10,533 bases of DNA from Cypionkella sp. (GTDB taxonomy: Bacteria > Pseudomonadota > Alphaproteobacteria > Rhodobacterales > Rhodobacteraceae), in contig JALRIN010000057.1 of NCBI GenBank assembly GCA_023255415.1, positions 1 through 10,533 of the forward strand, in the 5' to 3' direction. The position numbers and the translations under genes are program-made. Shown here one piece after another: positions 1 through 5,858 of the stretch (position 1 is its first letter; each line of letters begins with the position of its first letter). The notes below the pieces were generated by a model. The model was not told where the DNA came from. It ran no database searches and saw nothing but the letters and a program-made list of their open reading frames with translations.

Positions 1-612
1 CAAAAGGCCTATGTCGCCAATCTGTTCGCGCATGAAATGGGCTTTGGCATTGGACCTGCGGGCACCGGCAAGACCTATCTTGCCGTGGCGGTGGGGGTGA
101 CCATGATGATTTCAGGTGCGGTGGAAAAAATCATCCTGAGCCGACCCGCTGTCGAAGCGGGTGAGCGTTTGGGGTTTCTGCCCGGCGACATGAAGGAAAA
201 GATCGACCCCTATATGCAGCCGCTTTACGACGCGCTGAATGATTTTTTGCCCGCCAAGCAGTTGCAAAAACTGATGGAAGACAAGCGGATCGAGATTGCG
301 CCACTGGCCTTTATGCGCGGGCGGACGCTGTCGAATGCCTTTGTGGTGCTGGATGAGGCACAAAACGCCACCACCATGCAGATGAAAATGTTCTTGACCC
401 GTTTGGGCGAAGGCTCGCGCATGGTGATCACCGGGGACCGCACGCAGGTGGATTTGCCGCGCGGCACGGCTTCGGGTCTGGCGGATGCCGAGCGGATCCT
501 GGCGGGGGTTAAGGGGGTGTCGTTTAATTATTTCACCTCGAAAGACGTGGTGCGTCACCCCTTGGTGGCTCGGGTGATCGAGGCCTATGAGCGTGACGAG
601 GCCAAGGGCTAG
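1..612 (+). CDS. phoH: PhoH-family ATPase (3' part; 5' end outside window)
   Basis: Frame 1 is open from the first base, so the gene begins upstream; 203 residues plus a TAG stop are visible. The Walker A motif GPAGTGKT is at visible residues 18-25 and the Walker B-like VVLDEAQN at about 115-122. Between them lie RPAVEAGERLGFLPGD and the Q/K-rich segment typical of PhoH. After Walker B comes the family block MVITGDRTQVDLPRG. PhoH-like proteins are cytosolic P-loop ATPases with proposed RNA-related roles. In many bacteria the gene sits directly before ybeY, as it does here (124 bases apart), which supports an rRNA-processing context. The visible length fits the C-terminal two thirds of a protein of about 330 residues. 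The family call is secure; the exact biochemical role is not established by sequence. Confidence 0.95.
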   Translation, partial: QKAYVANLFAHEMGFGIGPAGTGKTYLAVAVGVTMMISGAVEKIILSRPAVEAGERLGFLPGDMKEKIDPYMQPLYDALNDFLPAKQLQKLMEDKRIEIAPLAFMRGRTLSNAFVVLDEAQNATTMQMKMFLTRLGEGSRMVITGDRTQVDLPRGTASGLADAERILAGVKGVSFNYFTSKDVVRHPLVARVIEAYERDEAKG

Positions 613-635
613 TGCTGGGATTTTTGGCAGGCGCA

Positions 636-697
636 GGGGGGCTTTGCCCCCCAAACGGCCTGCGGCCGCCCCCCCAGGATATTTAGAGACAGATGAA
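636..697 (+). repeat. Intergenic repeat element, copy 1 (hairpins + GGATATTT-N6-AGATGAA)
   Basis: Within the phoH-ybeY gap, a perfect 7-bp stem GGGGGGC (636-642) / GCCCCCC (646-652) has a TTT loop. It is followed by CGGCC (656-660) / GGCCG (664-668) with a TGC loop, then a C-run, then GGATATTT (677-684), six bases, and AGATGAA (691-697). The same last two blocks with the same 6-base gap recur at 5757-5777. I recall C/G-rich intergenic sequences ending in GGA(G/T)TATTT...GATGAA as frequent in Rhodobacteraceae genomes. The function is unknown to me. The first hairpin could terminate or stabilise phoH mRNA, but it has no U-run. Confidence 0.6.
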
Positions 698-736
698 CGG
701 GCTTGAGAAGTGTGCTGCGCCAACATAAGAGGCGGT

Positions 737-1237
737 ATGGAGCCGTTTTTGGATATTGTGATCGAGGATGCGCGCTGGGAGGCTTTTGGGCTGGAGGCTT
801 TGGCGCAGGCCGCTGTTATGGCGGCTTGTGGCGAAGTTGGGCTGGCGGTCGATGGCTTTAGCCTATGTCTGATGGGCTGCGATGACGCGCGGATTGCTGG
901 CCTGAACGGCGATTTCCGCGGCAAGGCGGCGGCGACCAATGTGTTGAGTTGGCCCTCTGAAGAGCGCGGCGCCGAGCTTGGCTGCGTGCCAGAGCTGCCA
1001 GAGGCGGGCGCGGCAGACGACCCCGTGCATTTGGGCGATATTGCCATTGCCTATGAGACCTGTGCGGCAGAGGCGGCGGCGGCGGGCAAGCCGATGGCCG
1101 ATCATGTGCAGCATTTGGTTGTTCATGGATTTTTACATTTGCTGGGCTATGATCACATCAACGACGCAGATGCCACGGTGATGGAAGCAACTGAGGTGCG
1201 GATACTTGCGCGCTTGGGGCTTTCTGACCCATATTAG
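737..1237 (+). CDS. ybeY: YbeY endoribonuclease / rRNA maturation factor
   Basis: A 166-residue protein of the UPF0054/YbeY metalloprotein family, a zinc-dependent single-strand endoribonuclease needed for 16S rRNA 3'-end maturation and 70S ribosome quality control in the cytoplasm. The signature zinc motif HGFLHLLGYDH is present near the C-terminus, preceded by HLVV and followed by an E/A-rich helix. The central NGDFRGKAAATNVLSWP block matches the family's N-x-x-F-R-x-K-x-x-x-T-D/N-V-L-S-F/W-P consensus. I chose ATG 737 because AAGAGG lies four bases upstream and MEPFLDIVIEDARW is a normal YbeY start; a GTG at 710 would add nine unlikely residues. Length is normal. It lies between phoH and corC, the usual order in alphaproteobacteria. 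Confidence 0.95.
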   Translation: MEPFLDIVIEDARWEAFGLEALAQAAVMAACGEVGLAVDGFSLCLMGCDDARIAGLNGDFRGKAAATNVLSWPSEERGAELGCVPELPEAGAADDPVHLGDIAIAYETCAAEAAAAGKPMADHVQHLVVHGFLHLLGYDHINDADATVMEATEVRILARLGLSDPY

Positions 1238-1278
1238 CAAGGCCCTCTGTGCGGGGGCGGTTTTTGGAAAAAGGGCCG

Positions 1279-2184
1279 ATGGGCAGTAGTAGTGACGGGT
1301 CTGGGGCTGCGCCGCGCGCGCAGCTTGGGACGGAGGAGGCAGAAGCCTCTCCACGCGGATTTTTCGGGCGGCTTTTAAGCGCCTTTCAGGCCAGCGACAG
1401 CGCTCAGGCCACGGCAGAGGCGGGTGGCGCAGAACCCAAGGGTGTGATGTTGCCGGGATTTGGCAATCTTCGCCGCCTGCGGGTCGATGACGTCGCCATT
1501 CCAAAGGTTGAGATTGCCGCCGTGCCTTTGGACATTGGCCGCGACGATTTGGTGGCAGCTTTTCGCGAGCACGGGTTTTCGCGTTTGCCGGTTTACAAAG
1601 GCACGCTGGATCACCCGCAGGGGCTGGTGCTGCTGAAGGATCTGGCTTTGCAGCATGGCTTTGGCGCGGGCGGGCGGTTTTCTTTGAAAAAGCTGCTGCG
1701 GCCTGTGCTGTTTGCACCGCCTTCGATGCCTGCCGCGATCTTGCTGCAAAAGATGCAGCGCGAGCGTGTGCATATGGCTTTGGTGATTGATGAATATGGC
1801 GGCGTTGATGGCTTGGTGACGATCGAGGATTTGATCGAGACCATTATCGGCCAGATTGAAGACGAGCATGACGAGGCTGAAGGCGCGCTTTGGAAAGAGG
1901 AAAAGCCCGGGGTTTACCTTGCGGCCTCGACAGTGCCCTTGGCGGAGTTTGAAGCGGCGATTGGGTTAACGCTGCGCAACAACGAGGACGACGAGGATAT
2001 CGACACGCTGGGCGGTCTGGTGTTCTTGCGTACCGGCCGGGTGCCGGTGCGCGGCGAGATCGTACCGCATGAAACCGGGGCCGAATTCGAGGTCGTGGAC
2101 GCCGATGCGCGCCGGATCAAGCGGTTGCGGGTGCGTCTGCCCGGTGCGGTGGTGCGGCCTGATCCTGCCGAAGTCGATGGCTGA
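1279..2184 (+). CDS. corC: CorC/HlyC-family CBS-domain protein
   Basis: A 301-residue soluble protein without membrane segments. After a low-complexity Ser/Gly/Ala N-terminus comes a CBS-pair region (roughly residues 70-190) with FSRLPVYKGTLDHPQGLVLLKD-like and MALVIDEYGGVDGLVTIEDL elements. The latter is the hallmark of the CorC/HlyC/TlyC group. A C-terminal CorC_HlyC transporter-associated domain (about 205-290) contains the NNEDDEDIDTLGGLVF segment. CorC proteins are linked to Mg2+/Co2+ efflux, but the direct function is unsettled, and hemolysin labels are historical. Start choice: ATG 1279 gives MGSSSDGSG, like other Rhodobacterales CorC N-termini, with GGAAAAAGGG just upstream. GTG 1249 is a possible longer start (311 residues). 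The 3' end overlaps lnt by 8 bases, implying co-transcription and translational coupling. Confidence 0.9.
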   Translation: MGSSSDGSGAAPRAQLGTEEAEASPRGFFGRLLSAFQASDSAQATAEAGGAEPKGVMLPGFGNLRRLRVDDVAIPKVEIAAVPLDIGRDDLVAAFREHGFSRLPVYKGTLDHPQGLVLLKDLALQHGFGAGGRFSLKKLLRPVLFAPPSMPAAILLQKMQRERVHMALVIDEYGGVDGLVTIEDLIETIIGQIEDEHDEAEGALWKEEKPGVYLAASTVPLAEFEAAIGLTLRNNEDDEDIDTLGGLVFLRTGRVPVRGEIVPHETGAEFEVVDADARRIKRLRVRLPGAVVRPDPAEVDG

Positions 2185-3625
2185 TATGACCTGGCGCTTG
2201 CGCGTGGCGGCGGCGGCTTTGGGGGCGCTTGCGGCTTTGGGTCAGGCGCCTTGGGGGCTTTGGGGTCCGAGCCTGGCCGCACTCGCGGGGCTGATTGCCC
2301 TTGTGGCGAAGGCGGGGCGGCGCGAGGCGGTCTGGCGGGCCTGGTTTGGGGGTGCGGGCTATTTTGGGCTGGCGCTGAACTGGCTGGTGCAGCCTTTCAT
2401 GGTGGATGCGGCGCGCGATGGGTGGATGGCGCCCTTTGCGCTGGTGCTGATGGCCTTTGGTTTGGCGCTGTTTTGGGCGCTGGCGGCTTTGTTGCCCGCG
2501 CGCAATCGCGCTTTGGGATTTGCCCTTGCGCTGACGGCCGCCGAATTGGCGCGCGGCTATGTGCTGACGGGCTTTCCTTGGGCGCTGATTGGCCACATCT
2601 GGATTGACACCCCTGTGGCACAGCTTGCCGCTTGGGTCGGGCCTTCGGGCCTGACGCTGCTGACGCTTTTGCTGGCCTACGGGCTGACACGCGGGCGCGC
2701 GGCGGCAGGTGCGGCGGTAGGCTTGGGCCTTGCTTGGGGGCTGGGTCTGTGGGTTTTGGCGGCGCCGATGCCAGAGCCGCGGGCAATCACGCTGCGGCTG
2801 GTGCAGCCCGATGCCGCGCAACAGGCGAAATGGGACCCCGAACTGGCGCAGCAGTTCTTTGACAGATTGCTGGCCTATACAGCGGTGAAACCTGCGCCCG
2901 ATCTGGTGATCTGGCCCGAAACCGCCCTGCCCTATCTGATCGAGCGTCACCCCGAGATTGCCCCGATCATCGCCGAGGCCGCAGGCGGAGCATCAGTCGC
3001 CTTTGGGTTGCAGCGGATGCAGGGCGAACAGGCGTGGAACGCCTTGCGGGTGATCGGGGCCGAGGGGCAGACGCTGGCAAATTACCACAAATTCCACCTT
3101 GTGCCTTTTGGCGAATATATCCCCTTTGGCGATGCGTTGTTCACTTGGGCCAATATCTCGGCCTTTGCCTCGGTGACGGGCAATGGCTATATGGCCGGGC
3201 CCGGGCCGCAGGTGATTGACCTTGGCGCTTTGGGCAAAATGCAGCCGCTGATCTGCTATGAGGCGGTGTTTCCGCAGGATTTGCGCGGCGCGGGGCGGGC
3301 GGATTGGCTGTTACAGATCACCAATGATGCCTGGTTCGGGGTCTGGAGCGGTCCGTTTCAGCATGCAGCCCAAGCGCGTTTGCGTGCCATCGAGCAGGGT
3401 CTGCCCTTGGTGCGGGTGGCAAATACCGGTGTGACGGCGGTTTATGATGCGCGCGGGCGGGTGACGGCAAGCCTGACTTTTGGCACCGCGAGCTATCTGG
3501 ACGCCGCGCTGCCAAGCCCTTTAGCGGCCACAATTTACGCACAATTTGGCGAAATTCCTGTTTTAATGATGCTTGGCGGCCTGTTTGGGCTGCTGTATTC
3601 ACGACGCAACACGGCTCGGGCTTGA
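2177..3625 (+). CDS. lnt: Apolipoprotein N-acyltransferase
   Basis: A 482-residue inner-membrane enzyme that transfers an acyl chain from phospholipid to the N-terminal Cys of apolipoproteins, the last step of lipoprotein maturation. The N-terminal half (about 1-200) is a series of hydrophobic Ala/Leu/Gly/Trp-rich membrane helices, including the FPWALIGHIW block between helices. The C-terminal half is a nitrilase-fold domain facing the periplasm. The catalytic triad is visible: Glu248 in WPETALPY, Lys305 in NYHKFHLVPFGEY, and Cys360 in PLICYEAVFP. Glu313 of FGEY is also conserved. NDAWFG and QHAAQARLRAIE follow as expected. ATG 2177 overlaps the corC stop by 8 bases; ATG 2186 is an alternative three codons in. 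No strong Shine-Dalgarno is seen, so coupling to corC is likely. Length is slightly shorter than the E. coli enzyme. Confidence 0.95.
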   Translation: MADMTWRLRVAAAALGALAALGQAPWGLWGPSLAALAGLIALVAKAGRREAVWRAWFGGAGYFGLALNWLVQPFMVDAARDGWMAPFALVLMAFGLALFWALAALLPARNRALGFALALTAAELARGYVLTGFPWALIGHIWIDTPVAQLAAWVGPSGLTLLTLLLAYGLTRGRAAAGAAVGLGLAWGLGLWVLAAPMPEPRAITLRLVQPDAAQQAKWDPELAQQFFDRLLAYTAVKPAPDLVIWPETALPYLIERHPEIAPIIAEAAGGASVAFGLQRMQGEQAWNALRVIGAEGQTLANYHKFHLVPFGEYIPFGDALFTWANISAFASVTGNGYMAGPGPQVIDLGALGKMQPLICYEAVFPQDLRGAGRADWLLQITNDAWFGVWSGPFQHAAQARLRAIEQGLPLVRVANTGVTAVYDARGRVTASLTFGTASYLDAALPSPLAATIYAQFGEIPVLMMLGGLFGLLYSRRNTARA

Positions 3626-3628
3626 CCT

Positions 3629-3660
3629 TTGACAAGCTTTGGCGCAACGGAAAGCTTATT
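3629..3660 (+). promoter_or_regulatory. Putative metK promoter (-35 TTGACA)
   Basis: A consensus -35 hexamer TTGACA is at 3629-3634, four bases after the lnt stop codon. No good -10 box is present; the best region is AAGCTTAT (3652-3659), 17 bases or more downstream. Transcription from here would start at about 3660-3666, at or near the 5' edge of the riboswitch stem, so a start slightly upstream of the aptamer is needed. The separation of lnt from metK by a riboswitch makes an independent promoter likely, but the -10 is unproven. Confidence 0.4.
3634..3657. repeat. Inverted repeat AAGCTTT-N10-AAAGCTT
   Basis: A perfect 7-bp inverted repeat: AAGCTTT at 3634-3640 and AAAGCTT at 3651-3657, separated by ten bases. 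It sits between the TTGACA element and the SAM/SAH riboswitch. In RNA it could form a hairpin ending lnt transcription, but only AUU follows, so it is a weak terminator candidate. As DNA it overlaps the presumed promoter spacer and could be an operator. The function is unproven. Confidence 0.5.
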
Positions 3661-3706
3661 CCCGCACAACGGCTTCCTGGCGTGACGGGTTAACCCAATC
3701 GGAGCA
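3661..3706 (+). promoter_or_regulatory. SAM/SAH riboswitch controlling metK
   Basis: The leader matches the compact SAM/SAH riboswitch class recorded upstream of metK in Rhodobacterales. A P1 stem is formed by CCCG-CAC (3661-3667) with GTG-A-CGGG (3682-3689, one bulged A). The conserved loop AACGGCTTCCTGGC follows CAC. After a short linker comes AATCGGAGCA (3697-3706). Loop bases GCUUC (3672-3676) can pair with GGAGC (3701-3705, one U-G pair), giving an H-type pseudoknot. That GGAG is also the metK Shine-Dalgarno, nine bases before ATG 3714. Ligand binding should therefore sequester the ribosome-binding site and lower MetK synthesis when SAM is plentiful. The loop sequence and the SD placement agree with the known class, so the call is strong. 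Confidence 0.93.
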
Positions 3707-3713
3707 CGTCCCC

Positions 3714-4880
3714 ATGACTCGTAAATCTTATATTTTCACCTCGGAATCTGTTTCCGAGGGCCATCCAGATAAACTTTGTGATCGCGTCTCAGACGCGGTG
3801 CTGGATGCATTTTTAACCCAAGAGGCCAATGCCCGCGTCGCTTGTGAAACCTTTGCGACCACCGGCCGGGTTGTGGTGGGCGGCGAGGTTGGGCTGGCCG
3901 ATAAGGCTGCCACCACCCAGATGATGGAGCGGGTGGACGGCATCGTGCGCGATTGTGTGCGCGACATTGGCTATGAGCAGGACGAGTTTCATTGGAACAC
4001 CCTGCAAGTGCAGAATTATTTGCACCCGCAATCAGCTCATATCGCCCAGGGCGTCGACCGTGATGGCGCTGGCGATCAGGGCATTATGTTTGGCTATGCC
4101 TGCCGCGAGACGCCCGAGCTGATGCCGGCGCCAATCCAATATTCGCATGCTATCCTGCGCCGTCTGGCAGAGGTGCGCAAATCTGGCCAAGAGCCAACGC
4201 TGCGGCCGGACGCCAAATCGCAGCTGTCCTTGCGCTATGAAGACGGTGTGCCGGTCGAGGTGACCTCGATCGTGCTTTCGACCCAGCATGCGCTGGAAAG
4301 CCAAAGCTCGGATGATATTCGCGCGATTGTTGAACCCTATATCCGCGAAGTGCTGCCCTCGGGCTGGATTTCGGAAAAAACCGAATGGTGGGTCAATCCG
4401 ACCGGCACCTTTGTGATCGGCGGGCCAGATGGTGACGCGGGTCTGACCGGGCGCAAGATTATTGTCGACACCTATGGCGGGGCGGCGCCGCATGGCGGCG
4501 GCGCGTTCTCGGGCAAGGATCCGACCAAGGTTGACCGTTCGGCCGCCTATGCCGCGCGCTATCTGGCAAAGAATGTGGTCGCGGCAGGTCTGGCAGATCG
4601 CTGCACCCTGCAGGTGTCTTATGCAATTGGGGTGGCAAAGCCCTTGTCGATCTATGTCGATACCCATGGCACCGGCCGCGTTGAGGCCGAAGCGATTGAA
4701 CGCGCGGTGGCGCAGTGCATGGATCTGACCCCGCGCGGCATCCGCGAGCATCTGGCGCTGACGCGTCCGATCTATGCCCGCACCGCCGCCTATGGCCACT
4801 TTGGCCGCGCGCCTGAGGCAGATGGCGGGTTTTCCTGGGAGAAAACCGATTTGGTCGAGGCGCTGAAAGCCGCGGTTTGA
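3714..4880 (+). CDS. metK: S-adenosylmethionine synthase
   Basis: A 388-residue methionine adenosyltransferase, making SAM from methionine and ATP in the cytoplasm as a homotetramer. Motifs are complete: TSESVSEGHPDKLCD at residues 9-23 (ATP-binding His17), GAGDQG at 118-123 (methionine and adenine loop), HGGGAFSGKDPTKVDRSAAY from 260 (glycine-rich P-loop-like signature), and a C-terminal YGHFGR followed by FSWEKTD. I chose ATG 3714 because the frame upstream, open to 3639, runs through the riboswitch and contains no plausible SD, while GGAG at 3701-3704 is correctly spaced for 3714. Expression is predicted to be under translational feedback by SAM through the leader aptamer. trmB, a SAM user, follows after a 135-base gap with a strong hairpin. 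Confidence 0.98.
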   Translation: MTRKSYIFTSESVSEGHPDKLCDRVSDAVLDAFLTQEANARVACETFATTGRVVVGGEVGLADKAATTQMMERVDGIVRDCVRDIGYEQDEFHWNTLQVQNYLHPQSAHIAQGVDRDGAGDQGIMFGYACRETPELMPAPIQYSHAILRRLAEVRKSGQEPTLRPDAKSQLSLRYEDGVPVEVTSIVLSTQHALESQSSDDIRAIVEPYIREVLPSGWISEKTEWWVNPTGTFVIGGPDGDAGLTGRKIIVDTYGGAAPHGGGAFSGKDPTKVDRSAAYAARYLAKNVVAAGLADRCTLQVSYAIGVAKPLSIYVDTHGTGRVEAEAIERAVAQCMDLTPRGIREHLALTRPIYARTAAYGHFGRAPEADGGFSWEKTDLVEALKAAV

Positions 4881-4893
4881 TCGCAACGCAAGC

Positions 4894-4928
4894 GCGGCTG
4901 TGCCGGGCATCGAGCCCGGCTCAGCCGC
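4894..4928 (+). terminator. Large GC-rich hairpin after metK (terminator-like, no U-run)
   Basis: Fourteen bases downstream of the metK stop, GCGGCTG-T-GCCGGGC (4894-4908) pairs with GCCCGGC-T-CAGCCGC (4914-4928): two perfect 7-bp blocks, one T-T mismatch and an ATCGA loop. This is among the most stable structures in the window. No U-tract follows, so it may be a 3'-end-stabilising or Rho-assisted structure rather than a classical intrinsic terminator. It separates metK from trmB. Confidence 0.6.
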
Positions 4929-5015
4929 TGCTGCCGCTGGCCCTTGGCCGGGCGGGGGTTGACGCTTTGGCCGCTGCAGGGCAAGAGATCGCAGTCCAAA
5001 CCAGAGGCTTTCGCG

Positions 5016-5717
5016 ATGTATGATCCAGTCGAGCGGCGCAATTTCTATGGCCGCATTCACGGCAAAACCCTGCGCGACAGCCAGAAAACCTATTTGGCCG
5101 AAGACCTTGAGGCTTTGAGCCTGAAAGGCGTGACGCGCGAGGACAATCCAGAGCGCAAGCCGATTGATCTGTCGCGCTTTGATGGCAAGCCGCTTTGGCT
5201 GGAAATCGGCTTTGGCGGCGGTGAGCATCTGGTGCATATGGCCGCGACCTATCCGCAGGTGGGGCTGATTGGCTGCGAGCCATTTGTGAACGGCATTGCC
5301 ATGCTTTTGGGCAAAATTCGCGCAGCCGAGGTGCGCAATCTGGCGCTGCATCCCGGCGATGTGCGCGATTTGTTTGACGTTTTGCCCAATGCTTGTTTGG
5401 ACAAGGCGTTTTTGAACTATCCCGACCCTTGGCCAAAAGCGCGGCACCATCGCCGCCGTTTTGTCACCCAAGGCTATCTGACAGCGCTTGCCCGGGTGAT
5501 GAAGCCGCAGGCCGAGTTGCGCATTGCCACCGATATTGCCGATTACGTGCGCCAAAGCTTGGAGGAGGTGCCGCTGGCAGGATTTACCCTGCAAGATCAG
5601 GGTGATACTCCTTGGGCGGATTGGTTTTCGACCCGCTATGAGCAAAAGGCTTTGCGCGAGGGGCGCCCACCGCATTATCTGACCTATCTGCGCAAGGGCG
5701 GCATGGACGCGGTCTGA
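5016..5717 (+). CDS. trmB: tRNA (guanine-N7-)-methyltransferase
   Basis: A 233-residue SAM-dependent enzyme that forms m7G at position 46 of tRNA. N-terminal NFYGRIHGKTLRDSQ matches the alphaproteobacterial TrmB opening. LEIGFGGGEH (residues 62-71) is the SAM-binding motif I, GCEPFVNG follows as motif II, and NYPDPWPKARHHRRRF (from 134) is the family's PDPWPK substrate/catalytic signature. STRYEQKALREGR near the C-terminus is the conserved T-x-Y-E motif. I chose ATG 5016 because AGAGG (5003-5007) lies eight bases upstream; a TTG at 4944 would add 24 residues that do not resemble the family. Length is normal. It may be read through from metK or from its own start; a TTGACG at 4959-4964 lacks a convincing -10. 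Confidence 0.95.
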   Translation: MYDPVERRNFYGRIHGKTLRDSQKTYLAEDLEALSLKGVTREDNPERKPIDLSRFDGKPLWLEIGFGGGEHLVHMAATYPQVGLIGCEPFVNGIAMLLGKIRAAEVRNLALHPGDVRDLFDVLPNACLDKAFLNYPDPWPKARHHRRRFVTQGYLTALARVMKPQAELRIATDIADYVRQSLEEVPLAGFTLQDQGDTPWADWFSTRYEQKALREGRPPHYLTYLRKGGMDAV

Positions 5718-5744
5718 GGCGGGGCGATTGGCTTTGGGCCTTGC

Positions 5745-5777
5745 AGCCTCCGGCGGGGATATTTGCGCCAAGATGAA
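5745..5777 (+). repeat. Intergenic repeat element, copy 2 (GGATATTT-N6-AGATGAA)
   Basis: Downstream of trmB, GCCTCCGGCGG leads into GGATATTT (5757-5764), six bases, and AGATGAA (5771-5777). The block order, spacing and orientation match copy 1 at 677-697, while the six spacer bases differ (GCGCCA against AGAGAC). The upstream flank here is a GCC/GGC mini-hairpin rather than the long G/C stem of copy 1. Just downstream, GCCCC (5785-5789) and GGGGC (5796-5800) can form another short hairpin. This supports a dispersed family element rather than gene-specific control. Confidence 0.55.
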
Positions 5778-5858
5778 AGCCAAAGCCCCGCGATAGGGGC
5801 ATAGACCGCGCGGATTGCTTGCGGTATCAGGGCAGCGAATTCTTGCAGGAGACCGATC

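Noticed and set aside
112..1047. A 311-codon minus-strand frame opposite phoH and ybeY
   Set aside because: Low-complexity Ser/Pro/His-rich composition, no family signature, and it spans the phoH-ybeY gap and its repeat; best explained as a shadow.
2117..2950. A 277-codon minus-strand frame opposite lnt
   Set aside because: Extreme Gln/Arg/Pro content mirroring Ala/Leu/Gly-rich membrane helices on the other strand; no start context.
3639..3713. A longer metK starting upstream at 3639
   Set aside because: The extra 25 codons translate through the riboswitch, and the GGAG at 3701-3704 is spaced for ATG 3714; MetK proteins begin near this Met.
4959..4987. TTGACG upstream of trmB as a promoter
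   Set aside because: No acceptable -10 at 16-18 bases; probably a chance -35-like sequence.
5815..5843. TTGCTT-N17-AATTCT as an aroA promoter
   Set aside because: Only about half of each hexamer matches consensus, and transcription would start almost on the ribosome-binding site; not strong enough to list.
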